Notes: a model not told the origin generated them from the sequence alone. A DNA stretch of 24,645 bases from Candidatus Nealsonbacteria bacterium RIFCSPHIGHO2_02_FULL_43_13 (GCA_001819295.1 MHMD01000001.1:1-24645); one strand, 5' to 3'. Shown: positions 13,724 to 21,593, counted from the stretch's first letter. A program made the numbers and translations.

Positions 13724-14947
13724 ATGAAAGCAGGTTCTCTCCGCAAAAAATACCCGGCATTCATTTACCAAAAGTACTCTTACCGCTTGAAAAGGGGAAA
13801 TCTCAAAATTTCCTTCTATTTTAAAGTTGAGCCGGATATCGTTTTTAGGTCAAGAATTATTATCAAAAACATCCCCGAAGGACGCCTGGAAAAAATAGAC
13901 AAGAAAGCCTTAAGTAATTTCATTTTTCATTTAGGATTAATGGAAATACCAAGCTATTGGAAGGCGACATGCTCCCCAGAAATCATTATCAGGGCTGGCG
14001 TTTTGGATAAAGACCAAGCGGCTTGGTGGCGCAACCTGATCATCAATGGGATGGGCCAATTTTTCTACGAAAACAAAATCGACTGGCGAGAACCGGATTT
14101 CCTGAAAATCAGCGTTAACCCCAGCATTTCGGCTCCCGCTTTGGGCACAACCGATCTTGAGCTAAAAGAGGGCTATTTGATACCCATCGGCGGGGGAAAG
14201 GACTCGATCGTCACTTTAAATCTTTTAAAAGAAAGAGGTGAAAGAATAAACTGCTTTTTGCTCAATCCTTCCAGCTACGCCAAAAGAACGGTTAAAATAG
14301 CCGGGCTTAAATCACCGATAAAAGCGGAAAGAAGAATCGACGCCGATCTCTTGGCCCTAAACGCCAAGGGACATCTCAATGGCCACACTCCTTTTACAGC
14401 CGTTCTTTCGTTCTTATCGGTTTTTTGCGCGGTTTTATTTGATTATAAAAACGTCGCTTTCTCCAACGAAAAAAGCGCCAATGAGGGCAATGTTATGTAT
14501 CTCGGGAAATCCATCAACCACCAATGGGCAAAAACTTCGGAGTTCGAAAAAATGTTCAGAAGTTACTCGCAAAAATATTTGGCGAAAAATGTTAATTATT
14601 TCAGCTTTTTGAGGAAATACACCGAATTGCAAATCGCCAAGATGTTTACGAAATATCCGAAATATTTTCCGGCTTTTTCCAGTTGCAACAAGGGAATAAA
14701 AACAGGCCAAAGGTGGTGCAACACTTGCCCTAAATGCCTGTTTACTTATTTAGTGCTTTCACCTTATCTGACAGAAAAGCAGCTTCTCAAGATTTTCGGC
14801 AAAAACTTGCTTAAAGATAAAAAAATGCTGCCGCTTTTGAAGAAATTGACCGGTGAGAAAGGCACAAAACCGTTCGAGTGCGTGGGTACTCATCAAGAAA
14901 GCCGGCTAGCCTTAAAACTTAATGCTCATAAACGGATTAGAAAATAA
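13724..14947 (+). CDS. murL: UDP-MurNAc-L-Ala-L-Glu epimerase (MurL-like)
   Basis: A 407-residue protein; the start at 13724 fits the promoter exactly. It has an ATP-pyrophosphatase-like loop IPIGGGKDS (153-161), NGHTPFTA (219-226), SNEKSANEGN (247-256), INHQWAKTSEFE (264-275), a Cys set ending RWCNTCPKC, and FECVGTHQES near the C-terminus. I recognise this order as MurL, the enzyme that, in Xanthomonas oryzae, epimerises the terminal L-Glu of UDP-MurNAc-L-Ala-L-Glu to D-Glu after MurD2 has added L-Glu. The next gene, overlapping by 26 nt, is a MurD-family ligase, exactly the known pairing. This route replaces glutamate racemase MurI, which is absent from this window. Identity rests on remembered motifs plus context, not on a search. 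Confidence 0.8.
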   Translation: MKAGSLRKKYPAFIYQKYSYRLKRGNLKISFYFKVEPDIVFRSRIIIKNIPEGRLEKIDKKALSNFIFHLGLMEIPSYWKATCSPEIIIRAGVLDKDQAAWWRNLIINGMGQFFYENKIDWREPDFLKISVNPSISAPALGTTDLELKEGYLIPIGGGKDSIVTLNLLKERGERINCFLLNPSSYAKRTVKIAGLKSPIKAERRIDADLLALNAKGHLNGHTPFTAVLSFLSVFCAVLFDYKNVAFSNEKSANEGNVMYLGKSINHQWAKTSEFEKMFRSYSQKYLAKNVNYFSFLRKYTELQIAKMFTKYPKYFPAFSSCNKGIKTGQRWCNTCPKCLFTYLVLSPYLTEKQLLKIFGKNLLKDKKMLPLLKKLTGEKGTKPFECVGTHQESRLALKLNAHKRIRK

Positions 14948-16109
14948 AAAGATTTTAATACTTGGTTTTGGCCGGGAAGGCCGGGACACTTTTAAGTTTC
15001 TGCGAAAGTTATTTCCCAAAAAGAAAATCGGCATTGCCGACCAAAAATTTGATAAAAACTACCTCAAAAAGCTCGACGGCTACGACGTAATCATTAAAAC
15101 GCCGGGTATTCCTTTTAAAATACTGCCGAAAGCGGTTCTTGGTAAAATAACTACTCAAACCGAAATCTTTTTTGAGAACCCGCCCGGAACAATCATCGGG
15201 GTAACGGGCACTAAAGGCAAAAGCACCACCGCCTCTTTTATTTATCAAACGCTGAAAAAAGCGGGGCTCAAAGCTTATTTGATAGGCAATATCGGCCAAC
15301 CCGTTCTCTCTTTTTTAAAAAAGGCTGATTCCCAATCTGTTTTTGTCTATGAATTATCGGCTCATCAGCTTTTTCATCTTAAAAAAAGCCCGCATATTGC
15401 CGTGCTTTTGAATATTTACCCGGAGCACCTTGATTATTACCGCAGCTTTAAAGAATATGCCCAAGCTAAAGCTAATATTACGAAATTCCAAACTGAAAAA
15501 GACTGGCTAATTTATAATATCCAAGATCCGTTAGTCAAAAAAATCTCCCGAAAATCAAAAGCCCAAAAAATTCCTATTCGAGGCAAATATTACGAATTGG
15601 ATATGGCGGCGGCCAAAGCCGTAGCTAAAATATTTAAGATACCCGAATTAAAAAAGTTTAAGTTTCTGCCGCATCGCTTGGAATTCGTCGGCAAATTCAA
15701 GAGCATTTCATTTTATAACGATTCTTTATCAACCATACCCGAAACAACCATGGAAGCTTTGGATTTTTTAGGCGAAAAAGTGCAAACCTTAATACTGGGC
15801 GGTTTTGATCGGGGATTGAATTTTAAAAAATTGACGCAAAGAATTAAAAAAAGCCAAGTAAAAACCCTGATTTTATTCCCAACGACCGGCCAGCGCATCT
15901 TAAAAGCATTGATGGATATCGGATATCCATCAATTATAAAACACTTTTTTGTGAAAGACATGAAAACAGCGGTGAAGTTGGCCTATCGGCATACTGGCAA
16001 AGATAAAATATGCTTGATGTCTCCGGCTTCGCCGAGCTTCGGCATTTTTAAAGACTATGCCGAAAGGGGGGATTTGTTTAAAAAATTGGTGAAAAAATAT
16101 CATGAATAA
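14922..16109 (+). CDS. murD2: MurD-family ligase, probably MurD2 (L-glutamate-adding)
   Basis: A 395-residue Mur ligase that adds glutamate to UDP-MurNAc-L-Ala. Visible are ILILGFGREG (11-20), the ATP loop GVTGTKGKST (93-102), ELSAHQL, NIYPEHLDYY, NDSLSTIPE (266-274), LILGGFDRG and the C-terminal LMSPASPSFGIFKDYAERGDLF, the MurD hallmark. Canonical MurD has NDSKATN and GGDGK, where the lysine contacts D-Glu; here these read NDSLSTI and GGFDRG. With murL just upstream this suggests the L-Glu-specific MurD2 type, as an inference. Codons around 329-338 (LMDIGYPSI) are a 27-nt perfect palindrome in a loop. It overlaps murL by 26 nt and the next gene by 8 nt. Confidence 0.88.
   Translation: MLINGLENKKILILGFGREGRDTFKFLRKLFPKKKIGIADQKFDKNYLKKLDGYDVIIKTPGIPFKILPKAVLGKITTQTEIFFENPPGTIIGVTGTKGKSTTASFIYQTLKKAGLKAYLIGNIGQPVLSFLKKADSQSVFVYELSAHQLFHLKKSPHIAVLLNIYPEHLDYYRSFKEYAQAKANITKFQTEKDWLIYNIQDPLVKKISRKSKAQKIPIRGKYYELDMAAAKAVAKIFKIPELKKFKFLPHRLEFVGKFKSISFYNDSLSTIPETTMEALDFLGEKVQTLILGGFDRGLNFKKLTQRIKKSQVKTLILFPTTGQRILKALMDIGYPSIIKHFFVKDMKTAVKLAYRHTGKDKICLMSPASPSFGIFKDYAERGDLFKKLVKKYHE
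15908..15934. repeat. Perfect 27-nt palindrome inside murD2
   Basis: Arms ATTGATGGATATC (15908-15920) and GATATCCATCAAT (15922-15934) around a single G at 15921. Same architecture as the palindrome at 1369 (13+1+13) but unrelated sequence. It is translated as part of a surface-type loop before the IIKHFFVKDM segment. Confidence 0.97.
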
Positions 16110-16776
16110 TATTCTCTTAAGCATTACCGGCACAAAAAGCTTTGATTGGTCAAATAAACTCAAAGAAATCAACTCAAGGAAAATAACCGAAGTTGCGGTC
16201 TTCTTGTCGTCTTTCGATAAAAAAGAAAGGGATAATTTTTATCGTCTGCTTCTGAAATCTATGGTGAGAACCATCCCTTTCGTGCATTTAAGAGATGACG
16301 TGACAAAAGAAGAAATAAAATTTTTCATTGATCGTTTTAAAACCGGATATTTCAACATTCATGAAGATCATTTTAAAAAGCTCGACCAGTGGCAGGGTTA
16401 CTGGGACAAACTCTATCTTGAAATGAATTTTAACGACGAAATCGCAAAGGACGTTAAGGTAAAAAAGATCGGCGGGTTTTGCGTTGACCTGGCACACTTA
16501 AAAGCGGCGATTAGCCGAGGAACGGAAGAAGCGTCTTATGTCTTTTTTAAAAAAACTAAATCAGAAATTGCCTGCAACCACCTTAACGGTTACGATCCTT
16601 TGAAGATGGAAGACGTCCATTTGATCAAAAATTTAAGCGCTTTTGATTATTTGACCACTTTGCCCCAATACGCTTTCGGCAAAATCATTGCCCTGGAAGT
16701 TTATAACTCCATTGAAGAACAAATCAAGTTCAAAGAGTACCTCGATCGCTTACTTGAAAAATATCTGTTAAAATAA
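16102..16776 (+). CDS. TIM-barrel protein (xylose-isomerase-like fold), function unknown
   Basis: A 224-residue protein whose layout suggests a small TIM barrel of the sugar-isomerase/AP-endonuclease type: strands with metal-ligand-like residues at VHLRDD (H62), FNIHEDHF (H87), LYLEMNF (E107), GFCVDLAHLKAA (D129, H132), IACNHLNGYDP (H160) and IIALEVYNSIEEQ (E199). These positions are compatible with a metal-dependent isomerase, epimerase or endonuclease, but I cannot name the reaction. It overlaps murD2 by 8 nt and lies 7 nt before ftsW, in the middle of a wall-precursor operon, so a role with amino-sugar or peptide precursors is a reasonable guess. No signal peptide is seen; it should be cytoplasmic. 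Confidence 0.7.
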   Translation: MNNILLSITGTKSFDWSNKLKEINSRKITEVAVFLSSFDKKERDNFYRLLLKSMVRTIPFVHLRDDVTKEEIKFFIDRFKTGYFNIHEDHFKKLDQWQGYWDKLYLEMNFNDEIAKDVKVKKIGGFCVDLAHLKAAISRGTEEASYVFFKKTKSEIACNHLNGYDPLKMEDVHLIKNLSAFDYLTTLPQYAFGKIIALEVYNSIEEQIKFKEYLDRLLEKYLLK

Positions 16777-16783
16777 AATCATT

Positions 16784-17872
16784 ATGAAGAGGTCTGATTA
16801 TTTTTTAATCGCCGCGGTGGCTTGTTTGGTGATACTCGGCATTTTGATTATCACGAGCGTTACCGCAGCCATCGCCCAGCAGAAATTCGGTTCGCCCACT
16901 TTTTATCTTTTGCGCCACTTTATTTACGGCTTGCTGCCGGGAATAATTTTAGGATTTATCGCTTACAAAATACCCATTATTCGATTTAAAAAATGGATAC
17001 CGCTCCTGCTTTTAGGCAATCTTTTTTTGATGGTTTTGGTTTTTGTGCCGGGCATCGGCATCAAATTAGGTAGCGCTCGAAGCTGGTTAAATCTTGGCGT
17101 CACATCCTTCCAACCATCGGAGCTGTTAAAGCTAGTCTTCATTCTTTACTTAGCTTCGTGGCTAGCCACCCGGGCCGAGAAAAATAAAAATGAGTTTTCG
17201 GCAACTTTGATAGCTTTTATAGCGATTATTGGAGTCATTATTTTACTTTTAAGTTTCCAGCCAGATGTCGGAACTCTTGGAATTATTATCGCTACCGGAT
17301 TTTTAATGTACTTTCTCTCGGGCACGCCCCTAAAACACACGTTGCTTATTTCTTTTGGGGGATTAGTCGCCTTAGCTGTTTTAGTAAAAATGAAACTTTA
17401 CGGCGTAAACAGATTCTTGGTTCTCTTTAACCGGGACAACGATCCGATGGGAACCGGTTATCAAATAAAACAGGCGCTGATTGCCGTAGGATCCGGAGGA
17501 ATTTTCGGCACAGGCTTGGGTATGAGCGTCCAGAAGTTCGGGTACCTCCCCGAACCCATGGCTGATTCGATTTTCGCTGTCTTTGCCGAAGAAACGGGGC
17601 TTGTGGGCAGTCTGATGATTGTCGCTCTCTTTTTAATCATTACCTGGCTAGGCTTTAAAATCGCTCAAAATGCCAAAAATAATTTCGAAAAACTTACCGC
17701 TTTGGGCATTGTCAGCTGGTTGAGCGTCCAAGCCTTCATCAACATCGGAGCCATGCTGAAAATTCTGCCGCTGACCGGCGTTCCTCTGCCGTTTTTAAGT
17801 TACGGAGGCTCGGCCCTCGCAACAGAGTTAATCGGCGTCGGAATTTTACTCAACATTTCTAAACACACTTAA
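16784..17872 (+). CDS. ftsW: Peptidoglycan glycosyltransferase FtsW (SEDS family)
   Basis: A 362-residue, roughly ten-TM SEDS protein. Motifs in order: SARSWLNLG, FQPSELLKL (about 108-116), QPDVGT (160-165, with the conserved aspartate), GYQIKQALIAVGSGGIFG, GYLPEPMADSIFAVFAEE and LPLTGVPLPFLSYGGSAL. It polymerises lipid II into glycan strands with a partner class B PBP, at the septum if FtsW or along the side wall if RodA. FtsW is preferred because murG follows at once (its ATG directly abuts the stop), as in classical dcw clusters. No partner PBP gene is in the window. There is no Shine-Dalgarno, so it relies on operon transcription. Confidence 0.93.
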   Translation: MKRSDYFLIAAVACLVILGILIITSVTAAIAQQKFGSPTFYLLRHFIYGLLPGIILGFIAYKIPIIRFKKWIPLLLLGNLFLMVLVFVPGIGIKLGSARSWLNLGVTSFQPSELLKLVFILYLASWLATRAEKNKNEFSATLIAFIAIIGVIILLLSFQPDVGTLGIIIATGFLMYFLSGTPLKHTLLISFGGLVALAVLVKMKLYGVNRFLVLFNRDNDPMGTGYQIKQALIAVGSGGIFGTGLGMSVQKFGYLPEPMADSIFAVFAEETGLVGSLMIVALFLIITWLGFKIAQNAKNNFEKLTALGIVSWLSVQAFINIGAMLKILPLTGVPLPFLSYGGSALATELIGVGILLNISKHT

Positions 17873-19003
17873 ATGACGAAAATTTTATTTACCGGCGGGG
17901 GCACGGCCGGACACATTTTTCCAATTATCGCCGTAGTCAGAGAACTAAGAAAAATGGGCTCGGATGCTCAATTTTTCTATGCCGGTCCGAAAGACGATTT
18001 CGGAGAAATTATCCTTTCGCAAGAAAGCATTAAAATAAAATGGATTTTAGCGGGCAAGATCAGAAGGTATTTAAATTGGAAAAGCGTCCTTGAAAATATT
18101 GCTGACGTTCTATTCAAAATACCTCTGGGCTTTCTCCAGGCGATTTTTTATGTTTTTATTTCAGCTCCGGATTTGATTTTCAGTAAAGGAGGCTATGGTT
18201 CTTTAGCGACCGTGCTGGCCGGCCAAATCTTGCAAGTGCCGATCATCCTCCACGAATCAGACGTAACCCCAGGACTGGCTAATAGGTTTATGAGTAAATT
18301 CACGAGTCAGATTTTTGTCGCTTTCCCGGTGGCCCAAACCGAATACTTTTCCGAAGACAAAATGATCGCTGTGGGCAATCCTATGAGAGTCGAACTTTTA
18401 AACGGCGACGCGGAAAAGGCCAAAGACTACTTCGATCTCATTGTTGGAAAGCCTATTATTTTAGTACTGGGCGGCTCTCAAGGCGCTCAAGCTGTCAATG
18501 ACTTAATGTTGGCGATTCTGCCCCAACTCTTAACCGACTTTGAAATCATCCACCAAACGGGCAGTAAAAACTTAGAACAGCTGAAAGCCGAAGCCAAGGT
18601 AATGGTTGTTGATGAGGAACTTGCCCGGCGCTACCACCCCGTCGGCTTTCTAAAAGAAGTGGAGTTAAGAGACGCTTTCAAGGTTTGCGATTTGGTGGTG
18701 AGCCGCGCGGGGTCAGGCAGTATTTTTGAAATTTCAGGTTGCCAAAAACCGAGCATTTTAATTCCCTTGTCCTCTTCAGCCCAGGATCATCAGTTAAAAA
18801 ACGCTTACGCTTACGCCCAGAATAAAGCGGCCGTGGTGATGGAGGAGGCCAACTTAACGCCGCGGTTCTTTTTGGAAAAGATAAAGTATTTGTTCGCCAA
18901 TCCCGACGAGCTTCAAAAAATGTCCCAACGAGCCAAAGAGTTTTCAAAACCAGGTTCGGCCAAAATTATCGCCCAGTATATTATCAAGTATTTGACGAAA
19001 TAA
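17873..19003 (+). CDS. murG: UDP-GlcNAc:lipid I N-acetylglucosaminyltransferase MurG
   Basis: A 376-residue GT-B glycosyltransferase that adds GlcNAc to lipid I to make lipid II on the inner membrane face. The N-terminal loop GGGTAGH (8-14), KGGYGS, ILHESDVTPGLANR, the inter-domain LGGSQGAQAVND and the donor-binding SRAGSGSIFEI (from residue 277) are all MurG features; PLSSSAQDHQLKNA matches the C-terminal sugar-site region. The ATG immediately follows the ftsW stop with no spacing. It is the last gene of the murL-murD2-TIM-ftsW-murG operon. No convincing hairpin terminator follows before the next promoter at 19046. Confidence 0.95.
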   Translation: MTKILFTGGGTAGHIFPIIAVVRELRKMGSDAQFFYAGPKDDFGEIILSQESIKIKWILAGKIRRYLNWKSVLENIADVLFKIPLGFLQAIFYVFISAPDLIFSKGGYGSLATVLAGQILQVPIILHESDVTPGLANRFMSKFTSQIFVAFPVAQTEYFSEDKMIAVGNPMRVELLNGDAEKAKDYFDLIVGKPIILVLGGSQGAQAVNDLMLAILPQLLTDFEIIHQTGSKNLEQLKAEAKVMVVDEELARRYHPVGFLKEVELRDAFKVCDLVVSRAGSGSIFEISGCQKPSILIPLSSSAQDHQLKNAYAYAQNKAAVVMEEANLTPRFFLEKIKYLFANPDELQKMSQRAKEFSKPGSAKIIAQYIIKYLTK

Positions 19004-19045
19004 GAGTTGTCCGCGATATGGAGTCAATTTCAAGCCATCAGGGAC

Positions 19046-19074
19046 TTGACTTTTTTTGTGGAAAGGCATATACT
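19046..19074 (+). promoter_or_regulatory. Promoter of the gene at 19104
   Basis: -35 TTGACT (19046-19051) within ACTTGAC and followed by a T-tract, 17 bp, -10 TATACT (19069-19074). The leader is about 23 nt with the Shine-Dalgarno AGGAGGGGG. An inverted AGTCAA at 19022-19027 mirrors the -35 hexamer; its meaning is unknown. Confidence 0.8.
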
Positions 19075-19103
19075 AGCTTTTAGTAAAAGGAGGGGGGAAT
19101 TAA

Positions 19104-19655
19104 ATGAACTTATATCCTGAAAAGATTGTGCTCAATGGGGAGGAAATGGAGGTTGTTGAAGTTCAAGGAAGAATCGTTACGTTGAAAGGGAAGACCGGCA
19201 TAATGGCTGTTGTCGGGATTCACCAAATTGATCCGGATTTCAATAGGTGCGGAAAAAGAATCATTGTGTTGCAGAACCCGGAAGAGGACGTCCGCCGGCT
19301 TTTTGCGGATTTGGCCAAACGGGAAGCTTGGCCGGCAACCGGAGAGTTGCTGATTAAAGCCACTTTTGGAAAAAACCTGACAACCCATTATATCCTAAAC
19401 CTCCTCAATTCTTTCGGATATTTTGGCCTTGGGGGTGTAATCAATATTCAATACGAGTGGCGATTTAGGCTACCAACCAAAAACGATGCGGGTGCCGCCA
19501 AGATGATTGAAGGCGATGACAGTCTTTTAGGATTCCAGATGCATGACTTCGGCGCCAAGGGGAGGGAAGAATACTGGCGTTCGATGAAGGGGCTCAAAAT
19601 AGACTATTTCATAGGTCGGCTTACGAACCTCACAAAGCTGTACAAAGAATCTTAA
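19104..19655 (+). CDS. Unrecognised cytoplasmic protein
   Basis: A 183-residue protein. The ATG at 19104 has a strong Shine-Dalgarno (AGGAGGGGGG). The N-terminal third looks like beta strands (EKIVLNGEEMEVVEVQGRIVTLKGKTG), perhaps a small barrel; the rest mixes helices and strands, with one aromatic patch (FGYFGLGGVINIQYEWRFRL). There is no signal peptide or TM segment, no cysteine cluster (one cysteine only) and no motif I recognise. It has its own promoter and terminator and is therefore a single-gene unit between the wall operon and gltX. The strong promoter and ribosome site suggest substantial expression. No function is offered. Confidence 0.75.
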   Translation: MNLYPEKIVLNGEEMEVVEVQGRIVTLKGKTGIMAVVGIHQIDPDFNRCGKRIIVLQNPEEDVRRLFADLAKREAWPATGELLIKATFGKNLTTHYILNLLNSFGYFGLGGVINIQYEWRFRLPTKNDAGAAKMIEGDDSLLGFQMHDFGAKGREEYWRSMKGLKIDYFIGRLTNLTKLYKES

Positions 19656-19680
19656 TAAATAGCGCTCGGTGTTCAGTAAG

Positions 19681-19713
19681 AAAGCTCTCGGATAAAAAAT
19701 CGGGAGCTTTTTT
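19681..19713 (+). terminator. Intrinsic terminator after the gene at 19104
   Basis: AAAGCTCTCG (19681-19690) pairs with CGGGAGCTTT (19701-19710), with one wobble and a 10-nt loop, followed by more T. Confidence 0.88.
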
Positions 19714-19750
19714 GTTTGGCGGCGATATGTTAAGCTGAAAAAAGAAGTAT

Positions 19751-21202
19751 ATGTCAATAGCTGAAGCAAAATCAAAAGAAATCAGAGTTAGAATCGCGCC
19801 TTCTCCGACTGGCTTTTTGCATGTGGGTACGGCCCGAGCCGCGCTTTTTAACTACCTTTTTGCTAAGCATGAAAGTGGCAAGTTTATTTTGAGGATTGAG
19901 GATACAGACCTAGAAAGATCTAGCCCCAAGTTTGAGAAAGACATCATCGAAAGTCTAAAGTGGCTGGGTATAGCGTGGGACGAGGGTCCTTCCCGCCAAA
20001 GTGACAGAATTGAAATATATACCAAATATTTAAAAACACTTTTAAAAGAAAATAAAGCGTATTATTGTTTTTGTTCGGAAGAAGAACTCGAAGCGGTCAG
20101 ACAAGACCAGTTGAGCAGGGGATTGGCGCCTAGATACAACGGCAAGTGCCGAAGCCTCACCGAAACCGAAATTAAAAAAAGGTTAACTGAAGGAGAATCA
20201 GCAATTATTAGATTCAAAACGCACGGAGAAAAAGTAAGCTTTAACGATCTTATCCGCGGGAAAATAGAGTTCGACACTTCTTTGATAGGGGACTTTACGA
20301 TTGCTAAAGACCTAACGACTCCTTTATATAATTTTGCTGTAGTCGTGGACGACTTCGAAATGAAAATCTCCCACATCATCAGGGGAGAAGACCATATTCC
20401 CAATACGCCCAAACAAATCCTAATTCAGCAGGCCTTGGGCCTGCCGCAACCCCAATACGCTCACCTACCCTTGATTTTGGGCCCCGATAGAAGCAAATTA
20501 TCGAAAAGGCACGCGGCGGTCTCGGTTGCGAATTACAGAGAAGAGGGATACTTACCCGAGGCCCTTATCAACTTCATGGTATTTCTGGGCTGGAATCCGG
20601 GGACCGACCAGGAAATTTATTCTTTAACCGCGCTCTCGCAAGAATTTACCTTAGAAAAAGTTCAAAAATCCGGAGCTGTTTTCAACCTTAAAAGGCTTGA
20701 TTATTTAAATGGTTTTTATATCAGACAAAAACCGCTCGACGAGTTAACCGAACTTTGCCGACCCTATCTGCCTGCCTCGCCGGCAGGCGGGCCTAAGGCA
20801 GAAAAAGATTTCTTGAAAAAAGTCGTCGGGCTCCACCAAGAACGGCTCAAAAAGCTTTCGGAAATCACAGAGCTTGCTGATTTCTTTTTCCAGGATAAAT
20901 TAAATTATGACAAAGAGCTTTTAAGATGGAAAGATGCCGATGACCAGAAAATGGCCGAATCTCTCGATAATCTTGATAATTTGTTGTCTGAAATAAGCGA
21001 GAGAAACTGGGCCAAAGAAAATTTGGAAAAAGTTTTAATGGCCAGGGCCGAAAAAATAAAGGATAGGGGATACCTTCTTTGGCCGTTGCGAGTTGCTCTC
21101 GCGGGTAAAAAAGCTTCGGCCGGACCCATTGAAATAGCGGCAATCTTGGGCAAAGAAAAAACCTTAACTCGCCTCAAAGAAGCAAGGGCTTTAATTGTAT
21201 GA
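19751..21202 (+). CDS. gltX: Glutamate--tRNA ligase
   Basis: A 483-residue class I synthetase that charges tRNA-Glu (and tRNA-Gln if non-discriminating). The HIGH motif appears as HVGT in APSPTGFLHVGTARAALFN (24-27), LRIEDTD follows, and the KMSKS loop is SKLSKRHAA (from residue 248). HIIRGEDHIPNTPKQ and LINFMVFLGWNPG are further family marks, and the C-terminal anticodon-binding helices are complete. In the anticodon-binding region a short insert PASPAGGPKA (about residues 340-350) is encoded by an inverted repeat, between CRPYL and AEKDFLKKVV. The ribosome site is weak and no clear promoter was found in the short gap after the terminator. Its stop overlaps the following secreted-protein gene by 4 nt. 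Confidence 0.95.
   Translation: MSIAEAKSKEIRVRIAPSPTGFLHVGTARAALFNYLFAKHESGKFILRIEDTDLERSSPKFEKDIIESLKWLGIAWDEGPSRQSDRIEIYTKYLKTLLKENKAYYCFCSEEELEAVRQDQLSRGLAPRYNGKCRSLTETEIKKRLTEGESAIIRFKTHGEKVSFNDLIRGKIEFDTSLIGDFTIAKDLTTPLYNFAVVVDDFEMKISHIIRGEDHIPNTPKQILIQQALGLPQPQYAHLPLILGPDRSKLSKRHAAVSVANYREEGYLPEALINFMVFLGWNPGTDQEIYSLTALSQEFTLEKVQKSGAVFNLKRLDYLNGFYIRQKPLDELTELCRPYLPASPAGGPKAEKDFLKKVVGLHQERLKKLSEITELADFFFQDKLNYDKELLRWKDADDQKMAESLDNLDNLLSEISERNWAKENLEKVLMARAEKIKDRGYLLWPLRVALAGKKASAGPIEIAAILGKEKTLTRLKEARALIV
20770..20788. repeat. Inverted repeat encoding an insert in GltX
   Basis: GCCTGCC (20770-20776) and GGCAGGC (20782-20788) with a TCGCC centre; partial pairing continues outward. It is GC-rich against AT-rich surroundings and encodes P-A-S-P-A-G-G, residues not expected in the family alignment. 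Confidence 0.75.
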
Positions 21203-21564
21203 AAAAAATCATTACGATTGTTTTAATAATTAATATCGCGCTCGCGAGTTTTCCTTTGTCCGCTTTGGCCCAAGAAGCGCCCCAAACCATGGAAGAAGCT
21301 AAAGTTTTCGGCCTTAATCTCTTAGAACGCCTGCCCAACGCCATTAAAAATGTGTGGCAAAACCAAGCCCTGCCTATCTGGTGGAACATGTGGGTTTGGA
21401 CCAAAGGTTTCTGGGAAAGAACGCTTGGGGGGTGGGTTGAAAATATCTGGCAAAAATTATGGAGATTGACGGGCAAAGAAACTCCGGACGTCAAAAACGA
21501 ATTTCAGAAAGAAAAACAGGAAATGCAAAAAGACCTTTGGGAAAGATTTAAGGAATTATTTTAA
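21199..21564 (+). CDS. Small secreted Trp-rich protein
   Basis: A 121-residue protein with a clear Sec signal peptide: KK at the N-terminus, a hydrophobic core (ITIVLIINIALASFPL) and a likely cleavage SALA-QEA after residue 24. The mature part is about 97 residues and strikingly rich in tryptophan (VWQ, WWNMWVW, FWER, GWVENIW, KLWRL, DLWERF), with a charged C-terminal helix (EFQKEKQEMQKDLWERFKEL). The aromatic pattern suggests an amphipathic, membrane-surface or wall-associated helix bundle. I do not recognise a family. Its ATG overlaps the gltX stop (ATGA), so it is co-translated with a housekeeping synthetase. No terminator is visible before the next promoter at 21594. Confidence 0.75.
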   Translation: MKKIITIVLIINIALASFPLSALAQEAPQTMEEAKVFGLNLLERLPNAIKNVWQNQALPIWWNMWVWTKGFWERTLGGWVENIWQKLWRLTGKETPDVKNEFQKEKQEMQKDLWERFKELF

Positions 21565-21593
21565 ACAATTTCAGGATATCGCGGGGGAGCGGC

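Noticed and set aside
13618..13824. 68-codon frame between the CxxC gene and murL
   Set aside because: It consists of the terminator, the junction repeat and the start of murL in another frame; no protein features or ribosome site.
15311..15324. CTTTTTTAAAAAAG palindrome in murD2
   Set aside because: A low-complexity A/T run from lysine and phenylalanine codons, expected in this composition.
17540..17559. Inverted repeat GTTCGGG/CCCGAAC in ftsW
   Set aside because: It encodes the conserved GYLPEP motif and has only 7-bp arms, so it is likely coincidence of coding.
20430..20446. Inverted repeat GCAGGCC/GGCCTGC in gltX
   Set aside because: Seven-bp arms in a normally aligned region (QQALGLPQP); not distinguishable from chance.
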